A stretch of DNA of 45,635 nucleotides from Methylococcales bacterium (lineage in GTDB: Bacteria > Pseudomonadota > Gammaproteobacteria > Methylococcales > Methylomonadaceae): assembly GCA_028713055.1 (NCBI GenBank), contig JAQTOX010000006.1, forward strand, positions 1-45,635. Reading direction: 5' to 3'. The position numbers and the translations under genes were made by a program. Positions 7,795 through 16,170 of this stretch are shown here, piece by piece; within the stretch, counting starts at the first letter, position 1, and each line of letters opens with the position of its first letter. Under the pieces are notes generated by a model. The model ran no database searches. It saw nothing but the letters and a program-made list of their open reading frames with translations, and was not told where the DNA came from.

Positions 7795-8550
7795 ATGATT
7801 TCAGGAACGTTAACACGCTTAAAAGAAACCACGCATCTAGTAGTTCTAACAGGTGCAGGAATTTCAGCAGAATCAGGCATTCCGACTTTTCGAGATGCAA
7901 TGACTGGACTTTGGAAAAATTACAGCCCAGAAAAGCTATCTTCAGCAAAAGGTTTCTCTCAAGACCCCGCACTTGCTTGGGGCTGGTACGAATGGCGCAG
8001 ACATAAAGCCTTACGCGCCGAACCTAACGCGGGGCATCAAACCATTGCAAAACTCGCAACAAAATTGCCAAAAGTGACATTGATTACACAAAACGTTGAT
8101 GATTTACATGAGCGAGCAGGTAGCCAAAATGTTTTACATTTACATGGCAGCATTCATACCGCCCGTTGCTTTGAATGTCGTCATCCTTACGAACATCCTG
8201 AAACATCCGCGATTGTTAAATTTCCTGAAAGCAGAATTGAACCACCTAAATGTGAAAAATGTGGTAATTGGGTTCGACCTAATGTGGTTTGGTTTCGTGA
8301 GCTTCTGCCAGCTAAAGCATTACGTGAAGCTGAACTAGCGGTTAAAGAATGCGATTTGATGTTAATTGTTGGTACATCAGGCTTTGTTTATCCAGTGGCA
8401 AATCTGCCTCTATTGGCAATCGAACGTAATATCACAACGATACAAGTTAATTTGACTGAAACAGATTTAGATACAAAGGTAACGTTTGATTTGAAAGGCA
8501 AAGCAGGTGTGATCTTGCCCGAATTATACAAAATGGCATTTGAAGAATAA
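7795..8550 (+). CDS. cobB: NAD-dependent protein deacylase, sirtuin (CobB-like)
   Basis: This 251-residue class III sirtuin carries the Rossmann motif GAGISAESGIPTFRD (about residues 21-35), the NAD site TQNVDDLHERAG, the catalytic histidine in HLHGS, and four zinc-site cysteines (C-F-E-C and C-E-K-C). The YxxR pair in WGWYEWRRHK matches the desuccinylase/deacylase signature of bacterial CobB. It removes acyl groups from lysines, releasing nicotinamide and O-acyl-ADP-ribose. It stands alone, divergent from the TonB receptor gene. Confidence 0.92.
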   Translation: MISGTLTRLKETTHLVVLTGAGISAESGIPTFRDAMTGLWKNYSPEKLSSAKGFSQDPALAWGWYEWRRHKALRAEPNAGHQTIAKLATKLPKVTLITQNVDDLHERAGSQNVLHLHGSIHTARCFECRHPYEHPETSAIVKFPESRIEPPKCEKCGNWVRPNVVWFRELLPAKALREAELAVKECDLMLIVGTSGFVYPVANLPLLAIERNITTIQVNLTETDLDTKVTFDLKGKAGVILPELYKMAFEE

Positions 8551-8686
8551 TTATCATCATCTACAAAGGAGTTAAATTATGTCCAGTTTCAAATAATGTT
8601 ATTCATCAAATTTATACGGCAAGACTTAGTGAAAAAAATCATCTAGTAAAACACCCTTTTCAAAACCTTTTCAAGGAATTTTCAAT

Positions 8687-10585
8687 ATGGCATCCACTAC
8701 AAAAAAACCAACAGGCACAACAGCGAAAGATAAACTAATCGGTACCGAAATTGCCGATAAATTCGCAGGATTAGCAGGCAATGACACCTTAAACGGTTTA
8801 GGTGGTAACGATACGCTAGACGGCGGCACAGGTGATGATTCTCTCGACGGCGGCACTGGAAATGATAGTTTGATTGGTGGTGACGGCAACGATCAACTTC
8901 TCGGCGGCAGTGGCGACGACTTTTTATCGGGCGACAAAGGTAACGATAAGCTAGACGGCGGCGGAGGTAACGATACCTTAAATGGTGGCGCGGGTGTAGA
9001 TGCCATGACGGGCGGTGACGGCAACGATTATTACGTTTTCGATAACAAGCTCGACACCGTTGTTGAAACGAATACAAACAAAAAAACGGGCGGCATCGAT
9101 ACCGTTGAAACGGCGTTTAATTACACGCTGGGCGACAACTTCGAAAATCTCGTTTTAGCGGGCATTACCAATAACAACGGTACAGGCAATAAGTTAGACA
9201 ACGTTATCACAGGCAACATTGGTGACAATTTACTCAAAGGCGAAGCGGGTAACGATACGCTGATTGGTGGCGAAGGTGCCGATACGCTCGAAGGTGGTTC
9301 GGGTATGGATATTTTGAATGGCGGTGCGGGTGCAGACGTTTATTTCATGAACAACGACGGAGACAAAATCGTTGAAGACTCACAAAGCACTGACGAAGAC
9401 CAAGTGATTGCCACAGTGCCTTATGATTTAAGCGCGAATCCAGAAATCGAAATTTTGACCTTGCAAGGCCCAAAAGCGATTTCAGGCGTGGGTAATGATT
9501 TAGACAATACTTTGCAAGAAGTCGAAGGCGGCACAATTGCCAATTCCTTCAGCGGTGCGGCGGGCGATGATGTAATTAACGCCGAAGGCGGTGATGACAC
9601 ACTCGAAGGTGGCGAAGGTAACGACGAATTAAACGGTGGCGCAGGTGACGATGTCGCCATTTACAACGGTTTGTTTGATGATTATCAAATCACTGCAAAC
9701 ATGGACGCAGAAGGTGTGGCGCAATTAGTCATCAAATACGTTGGTTCGGGTGACGACGAAGGCGAAGATATTTTGTCAGACATTGAAATCGTGCAATTTT
9801 CAGATGGCACGCAAAAGACAATTGAAACGCTTATGGATGATGGTAGTAGTGAAACTGATGGTTCTGGTAAAACTGAGCCAACAGAAATGACTGATGAAAA
9901 CCAACCAACTGATGAACCAGTTTATGAACCAATCGATGAACCCGTTGTAGAAACAAAACCCGTTCAAACAACGCCAACAAAGCCAGGTACAGGTTCTGCA
10001 AACGATAAATTAGGGCCGCCCGATGATCTTGCTAGTTCACGGGTGCTATATGGAACAAAAGGAGACGATAATCTTTCAAAATCCGACTGGATTAACGCTC
10101 TAGCTGGTAACGACAATGTCTCTGGTGGCTATCAATCTACACTGATTGGCGGGGCTGGTGATGATACATTGACTGTTAGCAATAATTACGGGGGGCACCT
10201 TATCGGTGGTTCAGGAGTAGATCATCTAGTCAGTAACGGCAATGGTAATTACTTTATCTTCGGTGAAGGCGACATAGGCGTGGGAGCCGCTCGTGAAGTT
10301 ATTGATAATTTCAATATCAACAGAGGTAAGGATGTTATTGATTTAGCAGGAAGCAAAGTGCCAGGGACTGTGGGATTTGGTAGTTCACTTACTTTGATTA
10401 AATCAAAAAACATTGATGCCGCGCCTTTTACTGCCGCAAATCAAGTGCGTTTTTGGGTAGATTTTGATAACGCTGAAACGATTGTTGAAATCAATTTGGA
10501 TCAGGATGTTTCAACGGCGGAAGCTGAAATTGCTTTAACAGGCGTAACGAAGCCGCTAAATGATTTCAATTTCATTCTAAATTAA
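8687..10585 (+). CDS. RTX (haemolysin-type calcium-binding) repeat protein
   Basis: This 632-residue acidic protein has four blocks of nonapeptide repeats GGxGxDxLx (about residues 25-110, 175-215, 285-325 and 460-510). Such repeats form calcium-loaded beta rolls in proteins exported by type I secretion. There is no N-terminal signal peptide, as expected for that route; the C-terminal tail probably carries the export signal. A low-complexity Glu/Pro/Thr linker (about residues 385-440) divides it. No catalytic domain is visible, so an adhesin, S-layer or matrix role is as likely as a toxin. No type I secretion genes are in the window. About 100 bases upstream a ribosome-binding site and a five-codon start (8580) look like a truncated gene remnant. 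Confidence 0.9.
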   Translation: MASTTKKPTGTTAKDKLIGTEIADKFAGLAGNDTLNGLGGNDTLDGGTGDDSLDGGTGNDSLIGGDGNDQLLGGSGDDFLSGDKGNDKLDGGGGNDTLNGGAGVDAMTGGDGNDYYVFDNKLDTVVETNTNKKTGGIDTVETAFNYTLGDNFENLVLAGITNNNGTGNKLDNVITGNIGDNLLKGEAGNDTLIGGEGADTLEGGSGMDILNGGAGADVYFMNNDGDKIVEDSQSTDEDQVIATVPYDLSANPEIEILTLQGPKAISGVGNDLDNTLQEVEGGTIANSFSGAAGDDVINAEGGDDTLEGGEGNDELNGGAGDDVAIYNGLFDDYQITANMDAEGVAQLVIKYVGSGDDEGEDILSDIEIVQFSDGTQKTIETLMDDGSSETDGSGKTEPTEMTDENQPTDEPVYEPIDEPVVETKPVQTTPTKPGTGSANDKLGPPDDLASSRVLYGTKGDDNLSKSDWINALAGNDNVSGGYQSTLIGGAGDDTLTVSNNYGGHLIGGSGVDHLVSNGNGNYFIFGEGDIGVGAAREVIDNFNINRGKDVIDLAGSKVPGTVGFGSSLTLIKSKNIDAAPFTAANQVRFWVDFDNAETIVEINLDQDVSTAEAEIALTGVTKPLNDFNFILN

Positions 10586-10611
10586 GACGGTTAAAGAATG
10601 ATTTGATGAAA

Positions 10612-10664
10612 TTGAACCTCGACAACGACCAGAAAATTACTGAAATGGGAGTTGTCGGGTTCAA
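10612..10664 (+). repeat. Long inverted repeat downstream of the RTX gene
   Basis: TTGAACCTCGACAAC (10612-10626) pairs with GTTGTCGGGTTCAA (10651-10664) with one bulged base, giving a 14-bp stem and a 24-base loop. No T-run follows, so it is not a classic terminator. It could protect the 3' end of the RTX mRNA or separate the RTX gene from the next one. Confidence 0.5.
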
Positions 10665-10695
10665 CGTCACTTTCCCAATTTAAAAAGGAACACTC

Positions 10696-11442
10696 ATGGC
10701 AAACTCAAAAACATTCACTGCATTGACATTATTGTTATTGCCGACGTTATCTTTTGCAAACTCTGCATTGACGAAACAAGTAACGATAGTTGTTGCCCCT
10801 AAATCACTCAAAGAAGCGTCAGATGGTATTTCGTTTAAATCAATCGAAGGAAAGGAATATTTTTACCTTTACCAGCGTAACGCTACCGACCACAAATTTA
10901 TCTCAAAAAAGAAAAGTACCGTTTGCTTAACTATCGATAATGCTAATGATGAAGATGTAACTTCTATTTCTAATGGTGAATGTAAAACTACCAATTCTTC
11001 ACCAACTAAAAATATCGTAACGGGGCGTTGCCACATGGATTCTTGTTGGTGGTGGAAGGTTGAAGATTCTCAGATTATGAAATCGGACAGTAAAGAATCT
11101 TTAATTAAAGTATTCGTTAAAACCACTAGCATCGATTACCCACGATCAGTGATTGATAAAAAAGGTTATCCCGATTTACCGCCTAAAAAAGCGAAATGGG
11201 GAGCTGTAACTGAAACGTTTATCTTCTGTTCAAACAAAAATCCCGCGTATTTTGATTACGACAAGGAACAGAAAAAATTTGTTGGTTCTATATTTACGGG
11301 TAGTTATGGTGTAACAGAAGGAGCAGAGCATCTTTACGCTCATATCTGCCAGCAAGAGATTAAACCGCGCACTGATGATTCCGAAGGGTTATCAGACGTG
11401 TCTATCGATAAACCAACTGATATTTTTAATTTAGTGCGTTAA
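10696..11442 (+). CDS. Secreted protein of unknown function
   Basis: This 248-residue protein has a clear signal peptide (MANSKTFTALTLLLLPTLSFA). The mature part is lysine-rich, with several cysteines (for example in RCHMDSCWWWKVED and near the C-terminus) that could form disulfides after export. I recognise no domain. It begins 110 bases after the RTX gene, with RBS AAAAAGGA, and is the first of three consecutive genes for small exported proteins. Confidence 0.75.
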   Translation: MANSKTFTALTLLLLPTLSFANSALTKQVTIVVAPKSLKEASDGISFKSIEGKEYFYLYQRNATDHKFISKKKSTVCLTIDNANDEDVTSISNGECKTTNSSPTKNIVTGRCHMDSCWWWKVEDSQIMKSDSKESLIKVFVKTTSIDYPRSVIDKKGYPDLPPKKAKWGAVTETFIFCSNKNPAYFDYDKEQKKFVGSIFTGSYGVTEGAEHLYAHICQQEIKPRTDDSEGLSDVSIDKPTDIFNLVR

Positions 11443-11472
11443 ATCTGCCGTTAATTTTTAGGAGCTACAAAA

Positions 11473-11820
11473 ATGAAAAAGTTACTTTTAGGTTTTGCAT
11501 TACTCTTAATTGCTGGTCAATCATTAGCTGTAGAAAAAACTGTGAAATGCCAAATAGACAGCGACAATAAAGTTGCCTACAAAGGAAAGTGTCTGTTCTC
11601 TCCAGAAGGAAAAGGTTCGTTCTCACTTTCAAATCCAATCAATGACAAACCGCTACTTTGGGAACTTTCAGCAGTTAGTATTTATGTTACTGACAAAGGA
11701 ATTGCTGAGGTAAGTAGTCTATCAAATGAAGGCATAAGTTCCCGCTGGGGCGAAGCAAAAAGAAGCGAAAAAGATAAGGCGTGCTGGGTAGGAAGTGATT
11801 TTAAAATTTGTGCTTGGTGA
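11473..11820 (+). CDS. Small secreted protein of unknown function
   Basis: This 115-residue protein has a signal peptide (MKKLLLGFALLLIAGQSLA). The mature domain of about 95 residues has four cysteines (KCQID, GKCLF, KACWVG, KICAW), probably as two disulfides. TTAGGAG precedes the ATG. The N-terminal signal and leader resemble those of the next gene (11853), suggesting a shared expression unit. No family recognised. Confidence 0.72.
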   Translation: MKKLLLGFALLLIAGQSLAVEKTVKCQIDSDNKVAYKGKCLFSPEGKGSFSLSNPINDKPLLWELSAVSIYVTDKGIAEVSSLSNEGISSRWGEAKRSEKDKACWVGSDFKICAW

Positions 11821-11852
11821 TATTCCAATAGATTTAATTTTAGGAGTTTTAA

Positions 11853-12197
11853 ATGAAAAAATTAGTTTTAGGTTTAGTTTTATCAGCGTTACCCGTTGCA
11901 AGTTTTTCAGCGAGTGCAGAGTTTTTGAAATGTATCAATGCTGAAGATCATTCGTCGGCCGATGGTTGTGCAAGTGCCGAAAATGAGCGTCAAACTGCGA
12001 GAATGAATGAGGCTTATAAATTGGCATTAAAGTCAAAAGGTGCCGATATGAAAGCGTTGAAATCAGCTCAAAGTAAATGGACGAAACGATTACAAAAATC
12101 ATGTCCTGAAACTAGCGCAACAGGCGGTGCATTTGAAGAATGGCAACAATGCCTTGCTGAAAAAACAGAAATCCGTGCTATTGAGCTTGAAAAATAA
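11853..12197 (+). CDS. LprI/DUF1311-like small secreted protein
   Basis: This 114-residue protein has a signal peptide (cleavage near residue 22), then C-x9-C spacing, an N-x-x-Y-K-L helix (MNEAYKLALKS) and the pattern AQSKWTKRLQKSC...WQQCLAEKT. This matches the DUF1311/LprI fold seen in periplasmic lysozyme-inhibitor-like proteins. The assignment rests on motif resemblance. It is the last gene before a strong terminator. Confidence 0.7.
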   Translation: MKKLVLGLVLSALPVASFSASAEFLKCINAEDHSSADGCASAENERQTARMNEAYKLALKSKGADMKALKSAQSKWTKRLQKSCPETSATGGAFEEWQQCLAEKTEIRAIELEK

Positions 12198-12224
12198 CTA
12201 TTCACTCAATTAAATTTTGAAGTG

Positions 12225-12262
12225 AAAGCCCCGATTGCATCACAGCAAAGCGGGGCTTTTTT
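12225..12262 (+). terminator. Rho-independent terminator after the secreted-protein genes
   Basis: GCCCCG (12228-12233) with preceding AAA pairs with CGGGGC (12251-12256) and the following TTT, forming a 9-bp stem and a 17-base loop, then six T residues. It closes the 10696-12197 transcription unit. Confidence 0.85.
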
Positions 12263-12316
12263 GTTAAATAAAGTAGCGGTACCATTATTCTTGAAAAATA
12301 CAAAGTGAATAAAAAA

Positions 12317-12982
12317 ATGAAAATTCTACTGATTGAAGACGATTCTATATTAAACGAAACAATTACTGATTATCTAAAGCTAAAAGGCAATGAAGTCATA
12401 GATTTAGAAAACGGTACAGAAGCCATCAATGTTATTGATAAGTCCAATTTTGATTTATACATTGTCGATATTAACATCCCACATATCAATGGATTGGAGA
12501 TTGTGAAATATATTCGAAATAAGGATATAGACACTCCAATTATTATGATAACGGCTTCAATGGAGTTGGATAGTCTTAAATCGGCTTATAAAAATGGTTG
12601 TGATGATTATATTAAAAAACCGTTTTATTTAGAGGAATTAAACATAAGAATTAGCAAGTTAATAAGCAAATCAAAGAATAAAGACACGCTAATAAAAATA
12701 TCCGATGCAGTCACTTATGATTTGGAATATGAGGAATTAAGTGTTAACGGTGTTGCTAAACGATTAAGAAAAAAAGAAAAACGGCTTCTCAATCTATTTT
12801 TGAATAATATCAATAAAATTTTAACGACTGAAAAAATTGAAAATTATGTTTGGGAAAATGAAATTAAAGATTCTTATCCTTTAAGGCAATTGGTCAATGA
12901 CTTGAGAAAACATTTTGATGGTGGTGAAAATTTTATATTTGCTGATAGAGGAATAGGGTACAAATTTGAAATTAAAAATTAA
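12317..12982 (+). CDS. OmpR-family response regulator
   Basis: This roughly 221-residue regulator has an N-terminal receiver (acidic pair in IEDD, phospho-acceptor in IVDINIP, MITAS, KKPF) and a C-terminal winged helix (RLRKKEKRLLNLFL, PLRQLVNDLRKHF, RGIGYKFEI). A GTG at 12305 would add four residues; neither start has a strong ribosome-binding site. It overlaps the kinase gene that follows. Codon use is strongly A/T-biased compared with the nif genes. The sequence style resembles campylobacterial (Epsilonproteobacteria) regulators, which is an impression and points to horizontal transfer. Confidence 0.88.
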   Translation: MKILLIEDDSILNETITDYLKLKGNEVIDLENGTEAINVIDKSNFDLYIVDINIPHINGLEIVKYIRNKDIDTPIIMITASMELDSLKSAYKNGCDDYIKKPFYLEELNIRISKLISKSKNKDTLIKISDAVTYDLEYEELSVNGVAKRLRKKEKRLLNLFLNNINKILTTEKIENYVWENEIKDSYPLRQLVNDLRKHFDGGENFIFADRGIGYKFEIKN

Positions 12983-14885
12983 GCTAAATGGCTACATAGC
13001 ATCATTTTTTTTATTAGTCATCATGGTGGTAGTTATTGGCGATGCGATTAAATTTCAAAACTATCGAAATACACTGATTCAAAATTATTCAAACAAATAC
13101 ATCAATGTTACTCAACAAATTCGAGAAGATTACCGACTACTTTTTGATAAATTACAATACGATTTCGACAAATCCAAATCAGAAAATCTCTCAAAATTAA
13201 ATCAACTATATAAAATTTATAAAAGAGATCGCACGCATTTTAATGTTGATAAAGCCGCTGAAGAACTAAACAAAGATGTTCACTTTGGAAGTTATCAAGT
13301 ATTTCTAATCAATAAAGATTACATTATCGAAGATGCCTCTTATAAAACGGATATAGGTCTTAACTTTGGTAATGTCATGGAAATAAAAGAGTTGATGAGT
13401 TCCATTTTTACTAAAAAAGTGGCTATTGACATCTCTCCCATCATACTTGACTTAATTACCCCATCATCTATACCGTTTAAGCGGTATTTCATAAAATTAT
13501 CAAATGATGAAAAATATATTCTACAAATTGCATTCGTTTTAGATTTTGCAAGAGAACTTAAAGCAAAATACGATTTAATCAAAAATGTTGGGCTAATTGA
13601 ATTTTATCTTACCAATGATTCTATCCAGAGAATTTACTTTGATAAAACCTTTGATAAAACAAATCACAGCAAAAAATTTTTGCAACAGGAGGGTTGGGAA
13701 GCGACAAAAAATATTTTATTTCAGCTAGCTAATGTTTTGTCTATCAAGAATAAGCAACTCGAGGCTCTAACAAAATTAGGTCTTAAAGATCTTATAAATA
13801 ATCAAAGACGTATTCACGAAGTTATTGATGAAGTATTTCGTGATGATAATCTTCTTAGCTCACTTAATTTGTCACAACATCAATTTACCATCTACTCTAT
13901 AACAAATGGGCTGTTTAACAAATCGACTAAAACAAACCTCCTTGTAAAAACCACCTATTCAACAGAATCGTTAGAAAACGATATACAAAAAACATTTATT
14001 CAAGCAGTCACACAACTTTTTTTCATATTGAGTATTTTGGTTTTAATTTATCTGTTCATTATGAAAAGGCTTTCAAATCCGCTTTTGAAAATGGTTGATA
14101 ATATAAAAAACAATCAATACTCCGATATTCGCAATATCAAAATTGAAGAAATGGCTGTTTTAAATGAAAGTTATAACGCGCTGCATAATCAATTAAATAA
14201 AGAGATTGAACGCAGTTCTAATATCTTAAAAGATAAAAATCAGTTTATTGCCGACACGGTTCATCAACTCAGAACGCCATTAACGAACATTATGATGAAT
14301 GCTGAAATGATTAAACACAAACAAACCGATAAATCTGTCTCGTCTTATATTGATAAAATTGATTCCTCTATCAATATGCTTTCAAATTTTTATGAAGATT
14401 TAGCTTATGTTGCGTCAGCAGATACGATTGAATACCCTCCAAAAAATATCAATCTTAGTGATTTTTTGAAGAAACGAATTGAGTTTTTTTCAACTATTTC
14501 AAAGGTCAGTCATAAAGAAATTCAATCAACGATTGAAGAAGATATTTTTACTAATATCAATCAAATAGAACTAGAGAGAATTATTGATAATAACATCTCG
14601 AATGGAATTAAATATGCCACTAAAAACAAGCCTATCAACATCAATCTTTTACAATCAAATGACACGGCAATATTGGCTATTAGAACGTATGGAGACCAAA
14701 TTAAGGATAAAGATAAAATCTTTGAAAAAAATTTCAGAGAGGATGAAGCTAAGAGAGGTTTAGGATTAGGCTTGAATATGGTTAAAAATATTTGTGAAAA
14801 ATATCATATTTCCTATAACGTTACCTATGAAGATGGGCAAAATATTTTCACCTATATTTTTCAGTCATCAATACTATCGTTGTGA
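12966..14885 (+). CDS. Membrane sensor histidine kinase, AT-rich
   Basis: This 639-residue kinase has a first membrane segment at about residues 10-27, a long extracytoplasmic sensor region to about residue 345, a second membrane segment (LFFILSILVLIYLFIM), and a HisKA box with the phospho-acceptor in TVHQLRTPLTN. The HATPase domain has an N-box (NNISNGIKYA) and G2 box RGLGLGLNMV; the usual DxGxG G1 motif is not recognisable. It starts at a TTG inside the end of the regulator gene, because the next ATG would remove the first membrane segment. The gene ends exactly where the duplicated segment at 14878 begins, so its last codons and stop may come from that segment. Confidence 0.82.
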   Translation: MKLKIKLNGYIASFFLLVIMVVVIGDAIKFQNYRNTLIQNYSNKYINVTQQIREDYRLLFDKLQYDFDKSKSENLSKLNQLYKIYKRDRTHFNVDKAAEELNKDVHFGSYQVFLINKDYIIEDASYKTDIGLNFGNVMEIKELMSSIFTKKVAIDISPIILDLITPSSIPFKRYFIKLSNDEKYILQIAFVLDFARELKAKYDLIKNVGLIEFYLTNDSIQRIYFDKTFDKTNHSKKFLQQEGWEATKNILFQLANVLSIKNKQLEALTKLGLKDLINNQRRIHEVIDEVFRDDNLLSSLNLSQHQFTIYSITNGLFNKSTKTNLLVKTTYSTESLENDIQKTFIQAVTQLFFILSILVLIYLFIMKRLSNPLLKMVDNIKNNQYSDIRNIKIEEMAVLNESYNALHNQLNKEIERSSNILKDKNQFIADTVHQLRTPLTNIMMNAEMIKHKQTDKSVSSYIDKIDSSINMLSNFYEDLAYVASADTIEYPPKNINLSDFLKKRIEFFSTISKVSHKEIQSTIEEDIFTNINQIELERIIDNNISNGIKYATKNKPININLLQSNDTAILAIRTYGDQIKDKDKIFEKNFREDEAKRGLGLGLNMVKNICEKYHISYNVTYEDGQNIFTYIFQSSILSL

Positions 14886-15166
14886 CTGTGGCTAATCCAA
14901 AAAAATTACAAACGTCTTCCCATGCTTAAGCAATTTGTACGTCTTGATTCGCCGAAACAGTAAGCGTTCCGTAAGGTTGGTTGTTGACTACGATGGATTT
15001 AGAAAGCTTAAAATTTGAATTAAAAATCCAGCGGTAAAGTTTTGCAAAAAGGTTTGTGTTATCAAACACCATAAATTTTTCACCGTTACAAAAACCATAC
15101 GTTTTATTGTTTTTGTTGGAAATAAAATTAACGCATATTCCGATTTGTTATGGGTTTGTTTCCACA

Positions 15167-15268
15167 ATGGATTCTTTTGTCACAAGATGGCTCGATGAAG
15201 TCGGGCAAAATGCCCGTATTTTTTGGGCAAAAATCGGATTACATAATTTACCTTTGTTTTTAAACTGA
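15167..15268 (+). CDS. Possible 33-residue peptide, second copy
   Basis: MDSFVTRWLDEVGQNARIFW begins an open frame of 33 codons that parallels the one at 5650-5763, with conservative changes and an earlier stop. The coding status is uncertain for the same reasons as the first copy: no good ribosome-binding site and an overlapping hairpin. Confidence 0.28.
   Translation: MDSFVTRWLDEVGQNARIFWAKIGLHNLPLFLN
15202..15224 (+). terminator. Terminator-like hairpin in the duplicated segment
   Basis: CGGGCA-AAA-TGCCCG followed by TA and six T residues, identical to the one at 5685. Here it lies in the right orientation to terminate transcripts of the AT-rich two-component operon. Confidence 0.55.
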
Positions 15269-15302
15269 AACTGTTTTCAAACCCACAACAAAGGAAATTT
15301 AA

Positions 15303-15722
15303 ATGTTTAATGACTCAAATATCAACTGGCAAACTCTCGGAAATTTTGAACATTTACTCTATTCGATTCTAAACATTGATGAGCAAAACAAAATCGTTGA
15401 TGTGATTTTCAAATTTGCGGCGAATCAGCAAATTGTTTTGCATCGGCACAAAGTCCTTAATCATCTTTTTGTTATTCAAGGTGAACATCGAATTTATGAA
15501 GCTAACGGTGCATTAAAAGAAATTCGTCCCGTTGGTAGTTACACCATTAGTCAGCCAAGTGTTGAGCCGCATCGAGAAGGTGGCGGTGATATTGATGTGG
15601 TTGTTTTATTTAGTATTCGTGGTGATGACGTCGTTTTTTATGAAATTCTCGACGATGATTTAAACGTAATTGCTACGTTTGGAATGCAAGATTTTATCGA
15701 CTTGTATAAAAATCAAAAATAG
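15303..15722 (+). CDS. Cupin-domain protein, ChrR-like
   Basis: This 139-residue single-domain protein has a cupin pattern: HRHKVLNHLFVIQGEHRIYE (metal-site histidines, then the glycine turn), an IRPVGSYTI strand, and a second H in VEPHREGGGD. This resembles the sensor cupins of ChrR anti-sigma factors or small metal-binding cupins; no zinc-finger anti-sigma domain is attached. The ligand or enzymatic role is unknown. AAAGGAAAT precedes the ATG. It stands alone between two decayed fragments. Confidence 0.75.
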   Translation: MFNDSNINWQTLGNFEHLLYSILNIDEQNKIVDVIFKFAANQQIVLHRHKVLNHLFVIQGEHRIYEANGALKEIRPVGSYTISQPSVEPHREGGGDIDVVVLFSIRGDDVVFYEILDDDLNVIATFGMQDFIDLYKNQK

Positions 15723-15777
15723 GAGTTGTGTTATGAAGCGATTGAGATTCTTGTTAATTTCATTCGCGTCGAGACGC

Positions 15778-15853
15778 AATGAATCTGCACAACGGATTTT
15801 ATTGAAAATATGGGTTTAGTTTTTCAGCAATGATTCCGATGCGGGTGTTGTTA
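15778..15853 (+). pseudogene. Fragment of the GNAT gene 3' end
   Basis: About 75 bases match 2109-2183 with roughly ten substitutions and one inserted A that breaks the frame. The segment ends at the same GATTCCGATGCGGGTGTTG stretch. It is a remnant of a second GNAT copy. Together with the intact gene at 1743-2186 it flanks most of the accessory block. Confidence 0.8.
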
Positions 15854-15855
15854 TA

Positions 15856-16158
15856 AAAAACACTCGCCTTGTGAATTTTGAATTTCCTCAATAGGCAGGT
15901 AAAAATCTGCTATCAATGGTCTTATAAGCACTAATAAACGATTCATTTTTTAGTTTTTTCGCTTTTTGACTGCATTTGTCAGTATGTAATTTGTGGGTTC
16001 TGATTTGCTTGCAAATTGGACATTTCATTATATTCGTCACGCCAAGAAAAATTTTCACCGCACTTTAGCGCGACAAGATGACGGTTTTATTTCACAAATG
16101 TTCGACTATAAATAACATGATAATTGTGTCAGTATCTTGCGAATCATAAAATTTCCAA
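15856..16158 (+). other. Gene-free stretch of about 300 bases
   Basis: This AT-rich region between the GNAT fragment and the metallophosphoesterase gene has no complete gene. It contains a possible gene remnant at 15990-16115 and presumably the promoter for the downstream gene. Nothing else was recognised. Confidence 0.6.
15990..16115 (+). pseudogene. Possible C-terminal remnant of an unknown gene
   Basis: One frame stays open for 41 codons with no start codon near its beginning and ends at TAA. Its reading (ANWTFHYIRHAKKNFHRTLA, then RQDDGFISQMFDYK) has protein-like composition, basic then acidic with aromatic residues, unlike random AT-rich sequence. I do not recognise the family. Confidence 0.35.
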
Positions 16159-16170
16159 TTGTCTATAAAT

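Larger units (their letters stand above)
14878..15278 (+). pseudogene. Decayed duplicate of part of the 4273-5763 region
   Basis: This stretch repeats 5122-5763 in the same orientation, with substitutions and a 235-base deletion whose junction is a CAATG shared by both ends. The kinase-derived part has a stop (TTAAGC in place of TTGAGC, an amber codon on the minus strand) and a 1-base loss near 15141, so it cannot encode the kinase. It is a relic of duplication between the AT-rich kinase gene and the cupin gene. Apart from the possible 33-residue peptide and the hairpin, this gene-free stretch holds nothing else. Confidence 0.85.

Noticed and set aside
8697..9077. Long antisense open frame opposite the RTX gene
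   Set aside because: It is a shadow of the glycine/aspartate-rich repeats (Arg/His/Cys-rich translation) with no ribosome-binding site.
8687..9660. Regularly repeated GGTAACGATAC-like units that could look like a tandem or CRISPR-like array
   Set aside because: The periodicity is that of coding nonapeptide GGxGxD repeats. Units are variable and without equal spacers.
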